From assembly GCA_937887565.1 (NCBI GenBank), contig CALABS010000051.1, positions 1 to 64,000 on the forward strand: 64,000 nt of DNA, written 5' to 3'. The DNA comes from an uncultured Rhodospirillaceae bacterium. Its GTDB lineage: Bacteria; Pseudomonadota; Alphaproteobacteria; Rhodospirillales; Magnetospirillaceae. The notes beneath the pieces were generated by a model. It saw only the letters and a list, made by a program, of their open reading frames with translations. It was not told the origin of the DNA and did no database searches. Shown here piece after piece: positions 36,013-45,719 of this stretch. The position numbers and the translations under genes are program-made. The stretch's first letter is position 1. Each line of letters begins with the position of its first letter.

Positions 36013-37872
36013 ATGTACCACGACAACGACCGCATGAAGGTCTTCAACCGCCGCGCCATGATGCTGGCCAGCGGGAAGGCGGTGCTGGTCGGGACGCTGG
36101 CGGCGCGCATGTACTATCTTCAGGTCATCGAGGCCGAGAAATACGCCATGCTGGCCGAGGACAACCGCATCAGCACCCGCCTGCTGGCGCCGCCGCGCGG
36201 ATTGATCCTCGACCGCAACGGCATCGCCATGGCGGTCAACCAGCACAACTACCGGGTGCTGCTGGTGCCCGAACAGACGCCCAGCATCGACTACACGCTG
36301 GACGCCCTCGGCCGGATCATCGTGCTGACCGAGTCCGACCGCGCCCGCATCAAGAAGGAAGCCGGCCGCCGCCGCAGCTTCGTGCCCATCACGGTGCGCG
36401 AGAACCTGTCGTGGGAAGAGGTGGCGCGCACCGAGGTCAACGCCCCCGACCTGCCCGGCCTGGTCATCGACGTCGGCCAGAGCCGCAACTATCCGCTCGA
36501 GAACCTGGGCGCCCACATCCTGGGCTACGTGGCGGCGGTCTCGGAACAGGACCTGACCGACGACCCGCTGGAGCAGCTTCCCGGCTTCCGCATCGGCAAG
36601 GCCGGCGTCGAGAAGATCTACGACCTGGCGCTGAGGGGCCGCCACGGCACCAGCCGGGTCGAGGTCAACTCGGTGGGCCGCGTCATCAAGGAGATGGACC
36701 GCGACGAGGGCCTGCCGGGGGCCGACATCCACCTTACCCTGGACATGCGGCTGCAGGAATACGCCGCCCAACGGCTGGGCGACGAAAGCGCGTCGGTGGT
36801 GGTGATGGACATCCATACCGGCGAGGTGCTGGTGATGGCCTCGACGCCGTCCTTCGATCCCAACGCCTTCAACCGCGGCCTGACCACCGAGGAATGGAAG
36901 GAACTGGTCAACAACCCCCGCTCGCCGCTGACCAACAAGGCCATCGCCGGCACCTTCGCCCCGGGCTCCACCTTCAAGCTGGTGGTGGCGCTGGCCGCCA
37001 TCGAGCACAACGTCATCAGCCCCGACCAGACGGTGTTCTGCCCCGGCCACATGAGCCTGGGCAACGCCAAGTTCCATTGCTGGAAGAAGGGCGGCCACGG
37101 CTCCATGAACCTGGTCAACGCCATCAAGAATTCCTGCGACGTCTATTTCTACGACGTCGCCCGCCGCCTGGGCGTCGACCGCATCGCCGACATGGCCAAG
37201 CGCTTCGGCCTCGGCTCCCCCACCGGCATCGACCTGCCCGGCGAGCGCGCCGGCATCGTGCCGTCGCGCGACTGGAAGCGCGCCGCCCTGGGCCAGCCGT
37301 GGCATCCGGGCGAGACCCTGGTCAACGGCATCGGCCAGGGCTATTGCACCGCCACGCCGCTGCAGTTGGCGGTGATGACCGCCCGGCTGGCCAATGGCGG
37401 CCTGGCGGTGGTGCCCCACGTGGCGCGGGAGCGCATCATCGACAAGCGCGCCGAGCCCCGGTCCAAGCCCGACTGGGAGGGCTGCGGCTGTTCGGCCAAG
37501 GCGCTGACGCTGGTCCGCCAGGGCATGTTCGCGGTCTCCAACGAACCCGGCGGCACCGCCTTCCGCGCCCGCATCTCGCAAGACGGCATGTGGCTGTCCG
37601 GCAAGACCGGCACCGCCCAGGTCCGCCGCATCACCATGCGCGAGCGCGAGACCGGGGTGAGGAAGAACGAGGACCTGCCCTGGAAGGAGCGCGACCACGC
37701 CCTGTTCGTGGCCTACGCCCCCGAGGAGGCCCCGCGTTACGCCATCGCCGTGGTGGTCGAGCACGGCGGCGGCGGCTCGGCGGTGGCGGCGCCCATCGCC
37801 CGCGACGTGATGATCGAGGTCCAGAAGCGCGAGCGCGCCCGCCTCGCCGGCCTGTCAGGGGAGGCCCGCTGA
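36013..37872 (+). CDS. mrdA: Penicillin-binding protein 2 (peptidoglycan D,D-transpeptidase)
   Basis: A 619-residue class B PBP for rod elongation. An N-terminal membrane anchor (about 17-37) precedes the dimerisation/pedestal region with RGLILDRNGIAMAVN. The transpeptidase has its acyl-Ser in PGSTFK (about 319), the SCD motif near 373 and KTGT near 530. It crosslinks strands made by RodA. It starts 6 bp after mreD and its stop codon overlaps the rodA start. Ends with a basic tail. Confidence 0.97.
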   Translation: MYHDNDRMKVFNRRAMMLASGKAVLVGTLAARMYYLQVIEAEKYAMLAEDNRISTRLLAPPRGLILDRNGIAMAVNQHNYRVLLVPEQTPSIDYTLDALGRIIVLTESDRARIKKEAGRRRSFVPITVRENLSWEEVARTEVNAPDLPGLVIDVGQSRNYPLENLGAHILGYVAAVSEQDLTDDPLEQLPGFRIGKAGVEKIYDLALRGRHGTSRVEVNSVGRVIKEMDRDEGLPGADIHLTLDMRLQEYAAQRLGDESASVVVMDIHTGEVLVMASTPSFDPNAFNRGLTTEEWKELVNNPRSPLTNKAIAGTFAPGSTFKLVVALAAIEHNVISPDQTVFCPGHMSLGNAKFHCWKKGGHGSMNLVNAIKNSCDVYFYDVARRLGVDRIADMAKRFGLGSPTGIDLPGERAGIVPSRDWKRAALGQPWHPGETLVNGIGQGYCTATPLQLAVMTARLANGGLAVVPHVARERIIDKRAEPRSKPDWEGCGCSAKALTLVRQGMFAVSNEPGGTAFRARISQDGMWLSGKTGTAQVRRITMRERETGVRKNEDLPWKERDHALFVAYAPEEAPRYAIAVVVEHGGGGSAVAAPIARDVMIEVQKRERARLAGLSGEAR

Positions 37873-39035
37873 TGCTGCGCCCAACCTCGCGCCTGCCCGC
37901 CCGCCTGGGCCGTACCGAGCTGTCGTGGCGCGACAAGATCTGGCACATCAACTGGTCGCTGGTCGCCCTGCTGACCGTGATCGCCGGCATCGGCTTCCTG
38001 AACCTGTATTCCGCCGCCGGCGGCTCGCTGGAGCCGTGGGCGATGAAATCCATGATCCGCTTCGGCATGGGCATGGCCATCCTGATCGGGGTGGCGCTGA
38101 TCGACATCCGCCTGTGGATGCGCCATTCCTATGGGCTTTACCTACTGTCCATGGTGCTGCTGGTGCTGGTGGAGCTGAAGGGCACCATCGGCATGGGCGC
38201 CCAGCGGTGGATCGACCTGGGTTTCATCCAGTTGCAGCCGTCCGAGATCATGAAGATCGCCCTGATCCTGTCGCTGGCACGCTATTTCCACGGCGCCACC
38301 TACCAGGACGTCGGCCGGCCGCTGTTCCTGTTGCCGCCGCTGCTGATGGTGCTGGCGCCGGTGGCGCTGGTGCTCAAGCAGCCCGATCTCGGCACCGCCA
38401 TGATGCTGATGATGACCTCGGGGGCGATCTTCTTCATGGCCGGCGTGCGGTTGTGGAAGTTCGCCGTCATCCTGGCCGCCGGGCTGGCCGCCATCCCGGT
38501 GGCGTGGCAGTTCCTTCACGATTACCAGCGGCGCCGGGTGCTGGTGTTCCTGGACCCCGACCAGGACCCGCTGGGCTCGGGCTACCACATCACCCAGTCC
38601 AAGATCGCGCTGGGGTCGGGTGGCGTGTTCGGCAAGGGATTCATGGACGGCACCCAGAGCCGCCTGAACTTCCTGCCCGAGAAGCAGACCGACTTCATCT
38701 TCACCATGTTCGGCGAGGAATGGGGCATGGTCGGCGGGCTGGTGCTGCTGGGCCTCTACGTGCTGCTGATCGGCTACGGCTACGCCATCGCGCTGCGCTG
38801 CCGCAGCCAGTTCGGCCGGCTGGTGGCGCTGGGCATCACCACCACCTTCTTCCTCTACTTCTTCATCAACACGGCCATGGTCATGGGCCTGGTGCCGGTG
38901 GTCGGCGTGCCGCTGCCGCTGATCAGCTATGGCGGCACCGCCATGCTGTCGCTGCTGTTCGGCTGGGGGCTGGTGATGAGCGCCTACATCCACCGCGACG
39001 TCACCATCGGGCGGCGGGGATCGCACGAGGATTGA
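37872..39035 (+). CDS. rodA: Rod-shape SEDS glycosyltransferase RodA
   Basis: A 387-residue SEDS-family polytopic protein with about ten helices that polymerises lipid II glycan strands. Family hallmarks are GAQRWIDLGFIQLQPSEIMKI (split around residue 105), the KQPDLGTAM loop with its essential Asp, HITQSKIALGSGG and the C-terminal GVPLPLISYGGTAM. The ATG overlaps the mrdA stop (TGATG), so the two partners are translationally coupled. It is also called mrdB. Confidence 0.97.
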   Translation: MLRPTSRLPARLGRTELSWRDKIWHINWSLVALLTVIAGIGFLNLYSAAGGSLEPWAMKSMIRFGMGMAILIGVALIDIRLWMRHSYGLYLLSMVLLVLVELKGTIGMGAQRWIDLGFIQLQPSEIMKIALILSLARYFHGATYQDVGRPLFLLPPLLMVLAPVALVLKQPDLGTAMMLMMTSGAIFFMAGVRLWKFAVILAAGLAAIPVAWQFLHDYQRRRVLVFLDPDQDPLGSGYHITQSKIALGSGGVFGKGFMDGTQSRLNFLPEKQTDFIFTMFGEEWGMVGGLVLLGLYVLLIGYGYAIALRCRSQFGRLVALGITTTFFLYFFINTAMVMGLVPVVGVPLPLISYGGTAMLSLLFGWGLVMSAYIHRDVTIGRRGSHED

Positions 39036-39085
39036 TCCCGGCCGGTTCGGCTTTGCCGCCGCCGGATTCGCGTTATATTCGCCCC

Positions 39086-39814
39086 ATGCTGCCGCAACTC
39101 GCCATCCTGCTGGGTTTGCTCGCCGTCGCCGTCCTGGTGGCGCGGTGGTTCGCCCGCGCCAACCCGGCCTCGGTGTCGCGGACGCTGAAGATCGCCGGCC
39201 TGGCCGGACTGGTGGCGCTGGGCGGGTGGCTGGTGCTGACCGGAAAGCTGGCCGGCCTGTTCGCGGTGGCGGCCGGCCTTGCCCCGTGGATCGCGCGGGC
39301 ATTGCGCCTGCACGCGCTGTGGCGGGGGATGCGGCAGTTCGGGAGCCGGATGGCCGGCGGCCGGGCCAGTGCCGGCAACACCAGCGCCGTCGAGACCCGC
39401 TTCCTGTCCATGACGCTGGACCACGACAGCGGCGCGCTGGACGGCGTGGTCACCGCCGGCCGCTTCCAGGGCCGCGCGCTGTCGAGCCTGGACGCCGCCC
39501 AGGCATTGGACCTGTGGCGCGACGTCCAGTCGGACCCCCAGTCGGCCCAGGTGCTGGAAGCCTGGCTCGACCGTACCTGGCCCGACTGGCGCGGCCGGGG
39601 CGGTGCCGGACCGGACCACGACGGGCCGCCGGCCGGCGGCGCCATCACCCGCGACGAGGCCTGGGAGATCCTGGGCCTCGCGCCCGGCGCCACCCCCGAC
39701 GAGATCAAGGCCGCCCACCGCCGCCTGATGCGCCAGGTCCATCCCGATCACGGCGGCTCGACCTGGCTGGCGGCTCGCATCAACCAGGCGCGCGACCTGC
39801 TGCTGGACGCCTGA
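39086..39814 (+). CDS. Membrane-anchored J-domain protein
   Basis: A 242-residue protein with one or two N-terminal hydrophobic helices (about 3-20 and 34-66). A linker follows, then a C-terminal DnaJ domain (about 187-242) with the HPD tripeptide in MRQVHPDHGGS. It should recruit and stimulate DnaK at the membrane. Unlike DjlA, the J domain ends the protein and the central part is not a clear TerB domain. Start 39086 directly precedes the hydrophobic helix. Confidence 0.85.
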   Translation: MLPQLAILLGLLAVAVLVARWFARANPASVSRTLKIAGLAGLVALGGWLVLTGKLAGLFAVAAGLAPWIARALRLHALWRGMRQFGSRMAGGRASAGNTSAVETRFLSMTLDHDSGALDGVVTAGRFQGRALSSLDAAQALDLWRDVQSDPQSAQVLEAWLDRTWPDWRGRGGAGPDHDGPPAGGAITRDEAWEILGLAPGATPDEIKAAHRRLMRQVHPDHGGSTWLAARINQARDLLLDA

Positions 39815-39952
39815 CGCCCACAGGATCGCCATCATTCGCCGTTAGGTCATTGCCGGCCGGGCACGCCCGCGCCGACGGATGCCCCGGTTGCGTCCGGCGC
39901 GCGGGCATGGCACAACAGGCCCGCCGATTGGCAACCACGATAAGGAGTTTCC

Positions 39953-40825
39953 ATGGCTCGTCGCGTCCGTAAGGCCGTGTTCCCGGTCGGGGGCATGGGC
40001 ACCCGCTTCCTGCCCGCCACCAAGGCCATGCCCAAGGAAATGCTGCCGGTGGTCGACAAGCCGCTGATCCAGTACGCCGTCGAGGAAGCCGCCGCTGCCG
40101 GCTGCGACCACTTCATCTTCGTCACCGGCCGCGGCAAGAACGCGCTCGAGGACCATTTCGACCACAATCCCGAATTGGAGCGGACGCTCAAGGACCGCGG
40201 CAAGCTGGATCTGGTCGAGGCGGTGACCAGCTGGATGCCCAAGTCGGGCCAGATGAGCTATACCCGCCAGACCGAGCCGCTGGGCCTGGGCCACGCCGTG
40301 TGGTGCGCCCGCGACCTGGTCGAGGGCGAGCCCTTCGCGGTGCTGCTGCCCGACGACCTGATCCTCGGCAAGACCCCCTGCCTCAAGCAGATGGTGGCGG
40401 TGCACACCGAGGTCGGCGGCCACGTGGTCGCGGTCTCGGACGTGCCGCGCGAGCACACCAAGCGCTACGGCATCCTGGACGTGGAGCACGACAACGGCCG
40501 CCTGGCCAAGGCCAGGGGACTGGTCGAGAAGCCCGACCCCGAGGTGGCGCCCTCGACGCTGTCGATCATCGGCCGCTACATCCTGCACCCGGCCGTGTTC
40601 GACATCCTCGACAAGAAGGAGAAGGGCGCCGGCGGTGAAATCCAGCTGACCGACGCCATCGCCCAGACCATCGGCATGGTCCCCTTCCACGGCCTGCGCT
40701 TCGAGGGCAAGCGCTACGATTGCGGCGACAAGGTCGGCTGGCTGGAGGCCAACATCGCCTTCGCCCTCGAGCGCGAGGACATGAGCGCGGCCGCCCGCGA
40801 CGTCCTGCGCCAGTTCCAGTTCTGA
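39953..40825 (+). CDS. galU: UTP-glucose-1-phosphate uridylyltransferase
   Basis: A 290-residue enzyme that makes UDP-glucose from glucose 1-phosphate and UTP. The nucleotidyltransferase signature is VFPVGGMGTRFLPATKAMPKEMLP split at residues about 8-30 with the catalytic Arg/Lys set intact. GLGHAVWCARDLVEGEPF, LLPDDL and GRYILHP follow. AAGGAG lies before the ATG. It is followed 20 bp later by ugd; together with pgm at 46267 it forms the UDP-sugar route to surface polysaccharides. Confidence 0.96.
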   Translation: MARRVRKAVFPVGGMGTRFLPATKAMPKEMLPVVDKPLIQYAVEEAAAAGCDHFIFVTGRGKNALEDHFDHNPELERTLKDRGKLDLVEAVTSWMPKSGQMSYTRQTEPLGLGHAVWCARDLVEGEPFAVLLPDDLILGKTPCLKQMVAVHTEVGGHVVAVSDVPREHTKRYGILDVEHDNGRLAKARGLVEKPDPEVAPSTLSIIGRYILHPAVFDILDKKEKGAGGEIQLTDAIAQTIGMVPFHGLRFEGKRYDCGDKVGWLEANIAFALEREDMSAAARDVLRQFQF

Positions 40826-40845
40826 CCCGAAAAGGATAGAGCGCC

Positions 40846-42150
40846 ATGCGCATCGCGATGATCGGCACCGGCTATGTGGGTCTGGTGTCGGGCACCTGTT
40901 TCTCCGAATTCGGCATCGAGGTGGTGTGCGTCGACAAGGACGCCCGCAAGATCGACCTGCTGCACCAGAACGTCATGCCCATCTACGAGCCGGGCCTGGA
41001 CGAACTGGTCGCCGGCAACGTCAAGGCCGGCCGCCTGTCCTTCACCACCGAGCTCAAGGAGGCGGTGGCGGGCGCCGACGCGGTGTTCATCGCCGTGGGC
41101 ACGCCGTCGCGGCGGGGCGACGGCCATGCCGACCTGTCCTACGTCCATGCCGCCGCCGAGGAGATCGCCGACGCCATGACCGGCTACACGGTGGTCGTCA
41201 CCAAGTCGACGGTGCCGGTGGGCACCGGCGACGAGGTCGAGGAGATCATCAGGAAGCGCCGCCCCGATGCCGAGTTCGACGTCGTCTCGAACCCCGAGTT
41301 CCTGCGCGAGGGCTCGGCCATCAACGACTTCATGCGTCCCGACCGCGTGGTCATCGGCACCGAGTCCGAGCGGGCGCGGGCGGTCATGAAGCAGCTCTAC
41401 CGGGTGCTCTACCTGATCGAGACGCCCATCGTCTTCACCTCGCGCCGCACCTCCGAGCTGATCAAGTACGCCGGCAACACCTTCCTGGCCACCAAGATCA
41501 CCTTCATCAACGAGATCGCCGACCTGTGCGAGAAGGTGGGCGCCGACGTCCACGACGTCGCCAAGGGCATCGGGCTGGACGGCCGCATCGGCAAGAAGTT
41601 CCTCCATCCCGGCCCCGGCTACGGCGGCTCGTGCTTCCCCAAGGACACCCTGGCCCTGGTCAAGACCGCCCGCGATTTCGAGGCGCCCTTGCGCATCGTC
41701 GAGACCGTGGTCGCCGTCAACGACGAGCGCAAGAAGCGCATGGCCGACAAGGTGATCGCCGCCTGCGGCGGCTCGGTGAAGGGCAAGACCGTGGCCGTCC
41801 TGGGCCTGACCTTCAAGCCCAACACCGACGACATGCGCGATTCGCCGTCGCTGGACATCGTGCCGGCGCTGAAGGAGGCCGGCGCCACCCTGCGCGCCTT
41901 CGACCCCGAGGGCATGAACGAGGCCAGAAAACTGCTGCCGGCGATCGAGTATTGCGACGACGCCTACGCCACCATGAGCGGCGCCGACTGCCTGGTGGTG
42001 GTCACCGAGTGGAACGAGTTTCGCGCGCTCGACATCACCCGCGTCAAATCGCTGCTCAAGGCGCCGGTGGTGATCGACCTGCGCAACGTGTGGGATCCCG
42101 AGGAGATGCGCGCCGCCGGCTTCGCCTATTCCAGCATCGGCCGGCCGTAG
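40846..42150 (+). CDS. ugd: UDP-glucose 6-dehydrogenase
   Basis: A 434-residue NAD-dependent enzyme that oxidises UDP-glucose to UDP-glucuronate. The N-terminal Rossmann loop is IGTGYVGLVSGTCF (residues 6-19). The central domain has the conserved NPEFLREGSAI, and the catalytic cysteine lies in PGYGGSCFPKDT (about Cys264). The C-terminal UDP-binding domain carries LGLTFKPNTDDMRDSPS. It forms a two-gene unit with galU, whose product is its substrate. Confidence 0.96.
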   Translation: MRIAMIGTGYVGLVSGTCFSEFGIEVVCVDKDARKIDLLHQNVMPIYEPGLDELVAGNVKAGRLSFTTELKEAVAGADAVFIAVGTPSRRGDGHADLSYVHAAAEEIADAMTGYTVVVTKSTVPVGTGDEVEEIIRKRRPDAEFDVVSNPEFLREGSAINDFMRPDRVVIGTESERARAVMKQLYRVLYLIETPIVFTSRRTSELIKYAGNTFLATKITFINEIADLCEKVGADVHDVAKGIGLDGRIGKKFLHPGPGYGGSCFPKDTLALVKTARDFEAPLRIVETVVAVNDERKKRMADKVIAACGGSVKGKTVAVLGLTFKPNTDDMRDSPSLDIVPALKEAGATLRAFDPEGMNEARKLLPAIEYCDDAYATMSGADCLVVVTEWNEFRALDITRVKSLLKAPVVIDLRNVWDPEEMRAAGFAYSSIGRP

Positions 42151-42212
42151 TTTCCGGCGACGGGACGGTTGGAGCCGTTTGCACCCGAACGGAACCGCTC
42201 GTCTCGATCGTC

Positions 42213-42271
42213 ACCCCCGGGCCTGACCCGGGGGTCCATGGATGCCCGGATCAAATCCCGGCATGACGCCG
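42213..42271. repeat. REP-like double hairpin after ugd
   Basis: The first hairpin is a perfect 9-bp stem at 42213-42235 (ACCCCCGGG / CCCGGGGGT, loop CCTGA). An imperfect hairpin follows (ATGCCCGGA / TCCCGGCAT, loop TCAAA). This layout is typical of the extragenic palindromes common in alphaproteobacteria. Confidence 0.75.
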
Positions 42272-42307
42272 GAAGGACCGACCGCGTTTGACAGCAAGAT
42301 GCATTAA

Positions 42308-42484
42308 GGGGCGGTCCTCGGACAGAGCCGTTGGGACTAAGCGTGTTTCGTCATGGCCGGGCTTGACCCGGCCATGACGGAAAAATTCTTCGGCAAATAA
42401 GAAGCCCCCTATCCGGCGCAATACCTGACACGGGGCCTCCCTCAAACACACCTAGTCCCAACGCCTCTGTCCTCGGACCGCCCC
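42308..42484. mobile_element. 177-bp MITE-like element with 41-bp terminal inverted repeats
   Basis: Positions 42308-42348 and 42444-42484 are inverted copies that match at 36 of 41 positions. The left starts GGGGCGGTCCTCGGACAG and the right, read in reverse, GGGGCGGTCCGAGGACAG. Between them are 95 bp that include a perfect 13-bp palindrome. There is no ORF. Terminal repeats with no coding capacity suggest a miniature transposable element; a giant terminator/REP structure is the alternative. No clear target-site duplication is seen. Confidence 0.5.
42349..42379. repeat. Perfect palindrome inside the MITE-like element
   Basis: The 13-bp arms CGTCATGGCCGGG and CCCGGCCATGACG surround the loop CTTGA. 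It resembles the REP-like hairpins at 42213-42271 in style, so a REP may have landed inside the larger inverted repeat. Confidence 0.8.
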
Positions 42485-42494
42485 CTTTTCTTCG

Positions 42495-44636
42495 TCACGC
42501 GGCACGGATCTCGGCCAGGAACCCCCGCACCTCGCCCGCCAGCTGCTCGGACACCTCCTGAAGTGATTTCGCGGCGTCGGTGACCTGATCGGCCATCAGC
42601 TTGGTCTCCTCGGCGGCGCCGGCGACGATGGAGACGTTCTCGGCCGCATGGTGGGTGCCTTCCGCCGCCTGCGACACGCTGCGGGCGATCTCCTGGGTGG
42701 CCGCCCCCTGCTCCTCGACGGCGGCCGAGATGGCGGCGGACAGTTCGTTGATGTTCTCGATGGTGCCGGTGATGGCGCGGATGGCCTCGACGGCGATCTT
42801 GGTCTCGGACTGGATGCCGGCGATCTGGCTGCCGATCTCGCCGGTGGCCCTGGCGGTCTGGTTGGCGAGGCTCTTGACCTCGTGGGCCACCACCGCGAAG
42901 CCCTTGCCGGCCTCGCCGGCGCGGGCCGCCTCGATGGTGGCGTTCAAGGCCAGCAGGTTGGTCTGGCTGGCGATGTCGTTGATCAACCGCACCACCTCGC
43001 CGATCCGCTGCGCGGCGTCGGACAGGCCGCGGACCACGGCGTCGGTACGGGTGGCCTGTTCCACCGCTTCCGCCGCGATCACCGCCGCATGGCTGACCTG
43101 GCGCGAGATCTCGTCCACCGACGACGACAGCTCGTGGGTCGCCGCCGACACCGCCTGGACGTTGCCGGTCACCTGGCCGGTCATCACGGTGACGTTCCCC
43201 GCCTGGGCCATGGTCTGGTCGGCGTTCCCCGACAGGGTCTGGGAATTGCCGAGCAGGCTGCCGGCCGACACCTGGATGATCTCGACGATCCCGGCGACGC
43301 GCGCATCGAGCGATCCGGCGATGCGCTCCATGTCCGCCTCGCGCCGTACCTGGGCGGCGGCGTCCATTTCCGCCTTCTCCAGCTCGTTGTAGCCGAGGAT
43401 GGCCTTCATCGCCCGCAAGGCGGCGTTGATGTTCTGGAATTCGCGCATGGGCTCGGCCGCCACCTTGGCCGAGTGATCGCCCTTGGTGACGGCGTCGAGA
43501 ACCTCCTCCATCCGGGCCAAGGGAAGGCGGATCGCCCGCATCAACCCGATGCCGACCAGGACGGCGACCGCGATGGCGACCGCCACCGCCACCAGCGACA
43601 CGACCAGACTGGAGGTGAATTCCGCCTTGGCGGCGGCGTATTCGCCGGCGGCGGCGTCCTGGTGGAACTGGACGAGGGCCGACGAGGTCTGGGCAAGACG
43701 CTGGTAGCGCGGCTCGACCTCGGTCCGGACGTGACGCGACAGCGCCTCCATGCCGCCGGATTCCGAAATCCCGAGGCCGGCCACCAGCCCCTTCTCGATG
43801 AAGTCGGCGCGCCGGGCGGCGAACTCGTCGGTGAGACGCTTCTCCTCGGGCGATAGCGTCCGGGCGGAATAGGCGTTCCAGATCTCGTCGATCCTGGCCT
43901 TCGTCGCCCGCACTTCCGCCCGCCGCCCGTCGACGTCGGGATCGCCCGAGGCGATGTAGAGGAGCTGCTCGATATTGTGGCGCATCAGCTCGTTGACCTG
44001 GGCGATCTGGCCGATGGGTATCGTGCTGTCGGCGTAGACCGCGCCCAGATGCTCGTTGGACCCCCGCAGCCCGCTCAAGCCGACGGCGCCGATGACGCAC
44101 GACGCCGCGATGAGGATGCCGAAGGCCAGGCCCAGCCGTCCCTTGATGCTGTCGCGCAGGCGGGCCATGCGGGCGGCGAGGGAATTGCCGACCACCCGGC
44201 CCTGGCGGATGACGACGCCGTCGGCGGTGCCGTCGCGGAAGCGGGCATAGACGGCCTCGGCGGCGGCCACGTCCTGGCGGGTGGGCTTGCTGCGGATCGA
44301 GATGTAGCCGGCGATCCGGCCGTTCTCGGTGAACGGCGTCACATTGGCGCGGACCCAATAATGGTCGCCGCTCTTGCAGCGGTTCTTGACCAGGCCCTCC
44401 CACGGATGGCCGGCCTTGATGGTCGCCCACAGGTCGGCGAAGGCCTCCTTGGGCATGTGCGGGTGGCGGACCAGATTGTGGGGGGCGCCGATCAATTCCT
44501 CGCGGCTGAAGCCGCTGATGTCGACGAAGGCCTGGTTGACGAAGGTGATCCGCCCGCCGGCATCGGTTCGCGACACCAGCAGCTCGCCCTCCGTCATCTC
44601 GACTTCCGTGCCGGTGACCGGCTCGTTGACACGCAT
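42495..44636 (-). CDS. Methyl-accepting chemotaxis protein with N-terminal Aer-type PAS domain
   Basis: A 713-residue receptor. Residues about 15-115 are a PAS domain of the Aer type (SRTDAGGRITFVNQAFVDISGF, then HPHMPKEAFADLW and GDHYWVRANVTPF), a candidate flavin or heme redox sensor. Two hydrophobic segments (about 140-165 and 330-355) bracket a region of 160 residues resembling a four-helix periplasmic sensor. A HAMP domain and an MA signalling domain follow, with the hairpin tip SQTNLLALNATIEAARAG. GGAGG before the ATG at 44636 fixes the start. Redox taxis is a reasonable inference. Confidence 0.92.
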   Translation of the reverse strand: MRVNEPVTGTEVEMTEGELLVSRTDAGGRITFVNQAFVDISGFSREELIGAPHNLVRHPHMPKEAFADLWATIKAGHPWEGLVKNRCKSGDHYWVRANVTPFTENGRIAGYISIRSKPTRQDVAAAEAVYARFRDGTADGVVIRQGRVVGNSLAARMARLRDSIKGRLGLAFGILIAASCVIGAVGLSGLRGSNEHLGAVYADSTIPIGQIAQVNELMRHNIEQLLYIASGDPDVDGRRAEVRATKARIDEIWNAYSARTLSPEEKRLTDEFAARRADFIEKGLVAGLGISESGGMEALSRHVRTEVEPRYQRLAQTSSALVQFHQDAAAGEYAAAKAEFTSSLVVSLVAVAVAIAVAVLVGIGLMRAIRLPLARMEEVLDAVTKGDHSAKVAAEPMREFQNINAALRAMKAILGYNELEKAEMDAAAQVRREADMERIAGSLDARVAGIVEIIQVSAGSLLGNSQTLSGNADQTMAQAGNVTVMTGQVTGNVQAVSAATHELSSSVDEISRQVSHAAVIAAEAVEQATRTDAVVRGLSDAAQRIGEVVRLINDIASQTNLLALNATIEAARAGEAGKGFAVVAHEVKSLANQTARATGEIGSQIAGIQSETKIAVEAIRAITGTIENINELSAAISAAVEEQGAATQEIARSVSQAAEGTHHAAENVSIVAGAAEETKLMADQVTDAAKSLQEVSEQLAGEVRGFLAEIRAA

Positions 44637-44855
44637 GTTCGGCCTCCAATAGTCCATACCTTCGGCATGGATAGTTGACCTTGGAGGTAGGGATTTCAAC
44701 CACATCATCTTTGTGGGATTCAGATTTTTCCGTGTTTTTAATGGCTTGTGAACAGGCGAAGGCGGTTTGCCATTATTCCCGGCCGCCATTCACACTCCAT
44801 TGACACCGGGAAGGGATTGGGCGATCAAACCCGCGCCCTTCCTTCGGAGCCGCGC

Positions 44856-45719
44856 ATGCACGCCCTAAGAGTCCTGGTCCTGACCGCCGTCATGGCCGCC
44901 ACCCTTCCCGCCTCCGCCCAGGCCCTCGACAAGGCGTGGGAGGCCACCGGCCTCGCCAACCCGGAAAGTGTGCTGTGGGACACGGCGCGGAAGGTAATCT
45001 ACGTCTCCAACGTCAACGGCGCCCCGTCCGACAAGGACGGCAACGGCTTCATCTCCAAGCTGTCTCCCGAGGGCAGGCTGATCACCGAGAAATGGGTGAC
45101 CGGCCTGGACGCCCCCAAGGGCATGGCGCTGGTCAAGGGCCGCCTGTACGTTTCGGACATCGACCGCCTGGTGGCGGTGGACGTGGGCTCGGGCAAGATC
45201 GTCAAGACCTGGGCGGCGCCGGGGGCCAAATTCCTCAACGACGTGACCGCCGACGACGCGGGAAACGTCTATGTCTCGGACATGCTCGACGATGCCATCT
45301 GGCGGCTGTCCTCGGGCCGCTTCGACAAGTGGCTGACCGATCCCATGCTCGAATCGCCCAACGGCCTGAAGATCGACAAGGGTCGCCTGGTCATCGCCGC
45401 ATGGGGACCCATGACCGGCGACGGAGTCGCCACCGCGAGGCCGGGCGCGCTGAAGGCGGTCAGCATCGCCGACAGGATGGTCCGCGATCTCGGTCCGCGT
45501 TTCGGCAACCTCGACGGCCTGGAGCCCGACGGCAAGGGCGGCTGGCTGGTCGGCGACGGACAGGGCGGCGGCCTGTTCCAGGTGGACAGGCGCGGGCAGG
45601 CGCGTCGCATCCAGTCGCTGGACCAGGGGGCGGCCGACATCGGGACGATCCCCGAGCAGAAGCTGGTGCTGGTGCCGATGATGAGGCACGGAAGGGTGGT
45701 CGCCTATCGCCTGCCGTGA
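44856..45719 (+). CDS. Periplasmic SMP-30/gluconolactonase-like beta-propeller protein
   Basis: A 287-residue protein with a signal peptide (residues 1-22, ending ASAQA). Repeated beta-propeller blades follow, with motifs such as NPESVLWDTARKVIYVSNV, FLNDVTADDAGNVYVSDM, ESPNGLKID and NLDGLEPDGKGGWLVGD. The spacing of Glu/Asn/Asp residues resembles the SMP-30/gluconolactonase/strictosidine-synthase superfamily, which hydrolyses lactones or binds ligands. The substrate is unknown. An in-frame ATG at 44748 would put 36 residues before the signal and is rejected. Confidence 0.82.
   Translation: MHALRVLVLTAVMAATLPASAQALDKAWEATGLANPESVLWDTARKVIYVSNVNGAPSDKDGNGFISKLSPEGRLITEKWVTGLDAPKGMALVKGRLYVSDIDRLVAVDVGSGKIVKTWAAPGAKFLNDVTADDAGNVYVSDMLDDAIWRLSSGRFDKWLTDPMLESPNGLKIDKGRLVIAAWGPMTGDGVATARPGALKAVSIADRMVRDLGPRFGNLDGLEPDGKGGWLVGDGQGGGLFQVDRRGQARRIQSLDQGAADIGTIPEQKLVLVPMMRHGRVVAYRLP

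Noticed and set aside
42213..42484. CRISPR-like or tandem array in the ugd downstream region
   Set aside because: The repeats are inverted palindromes of different sequence with no regularly spaced direct repeats or spacers.
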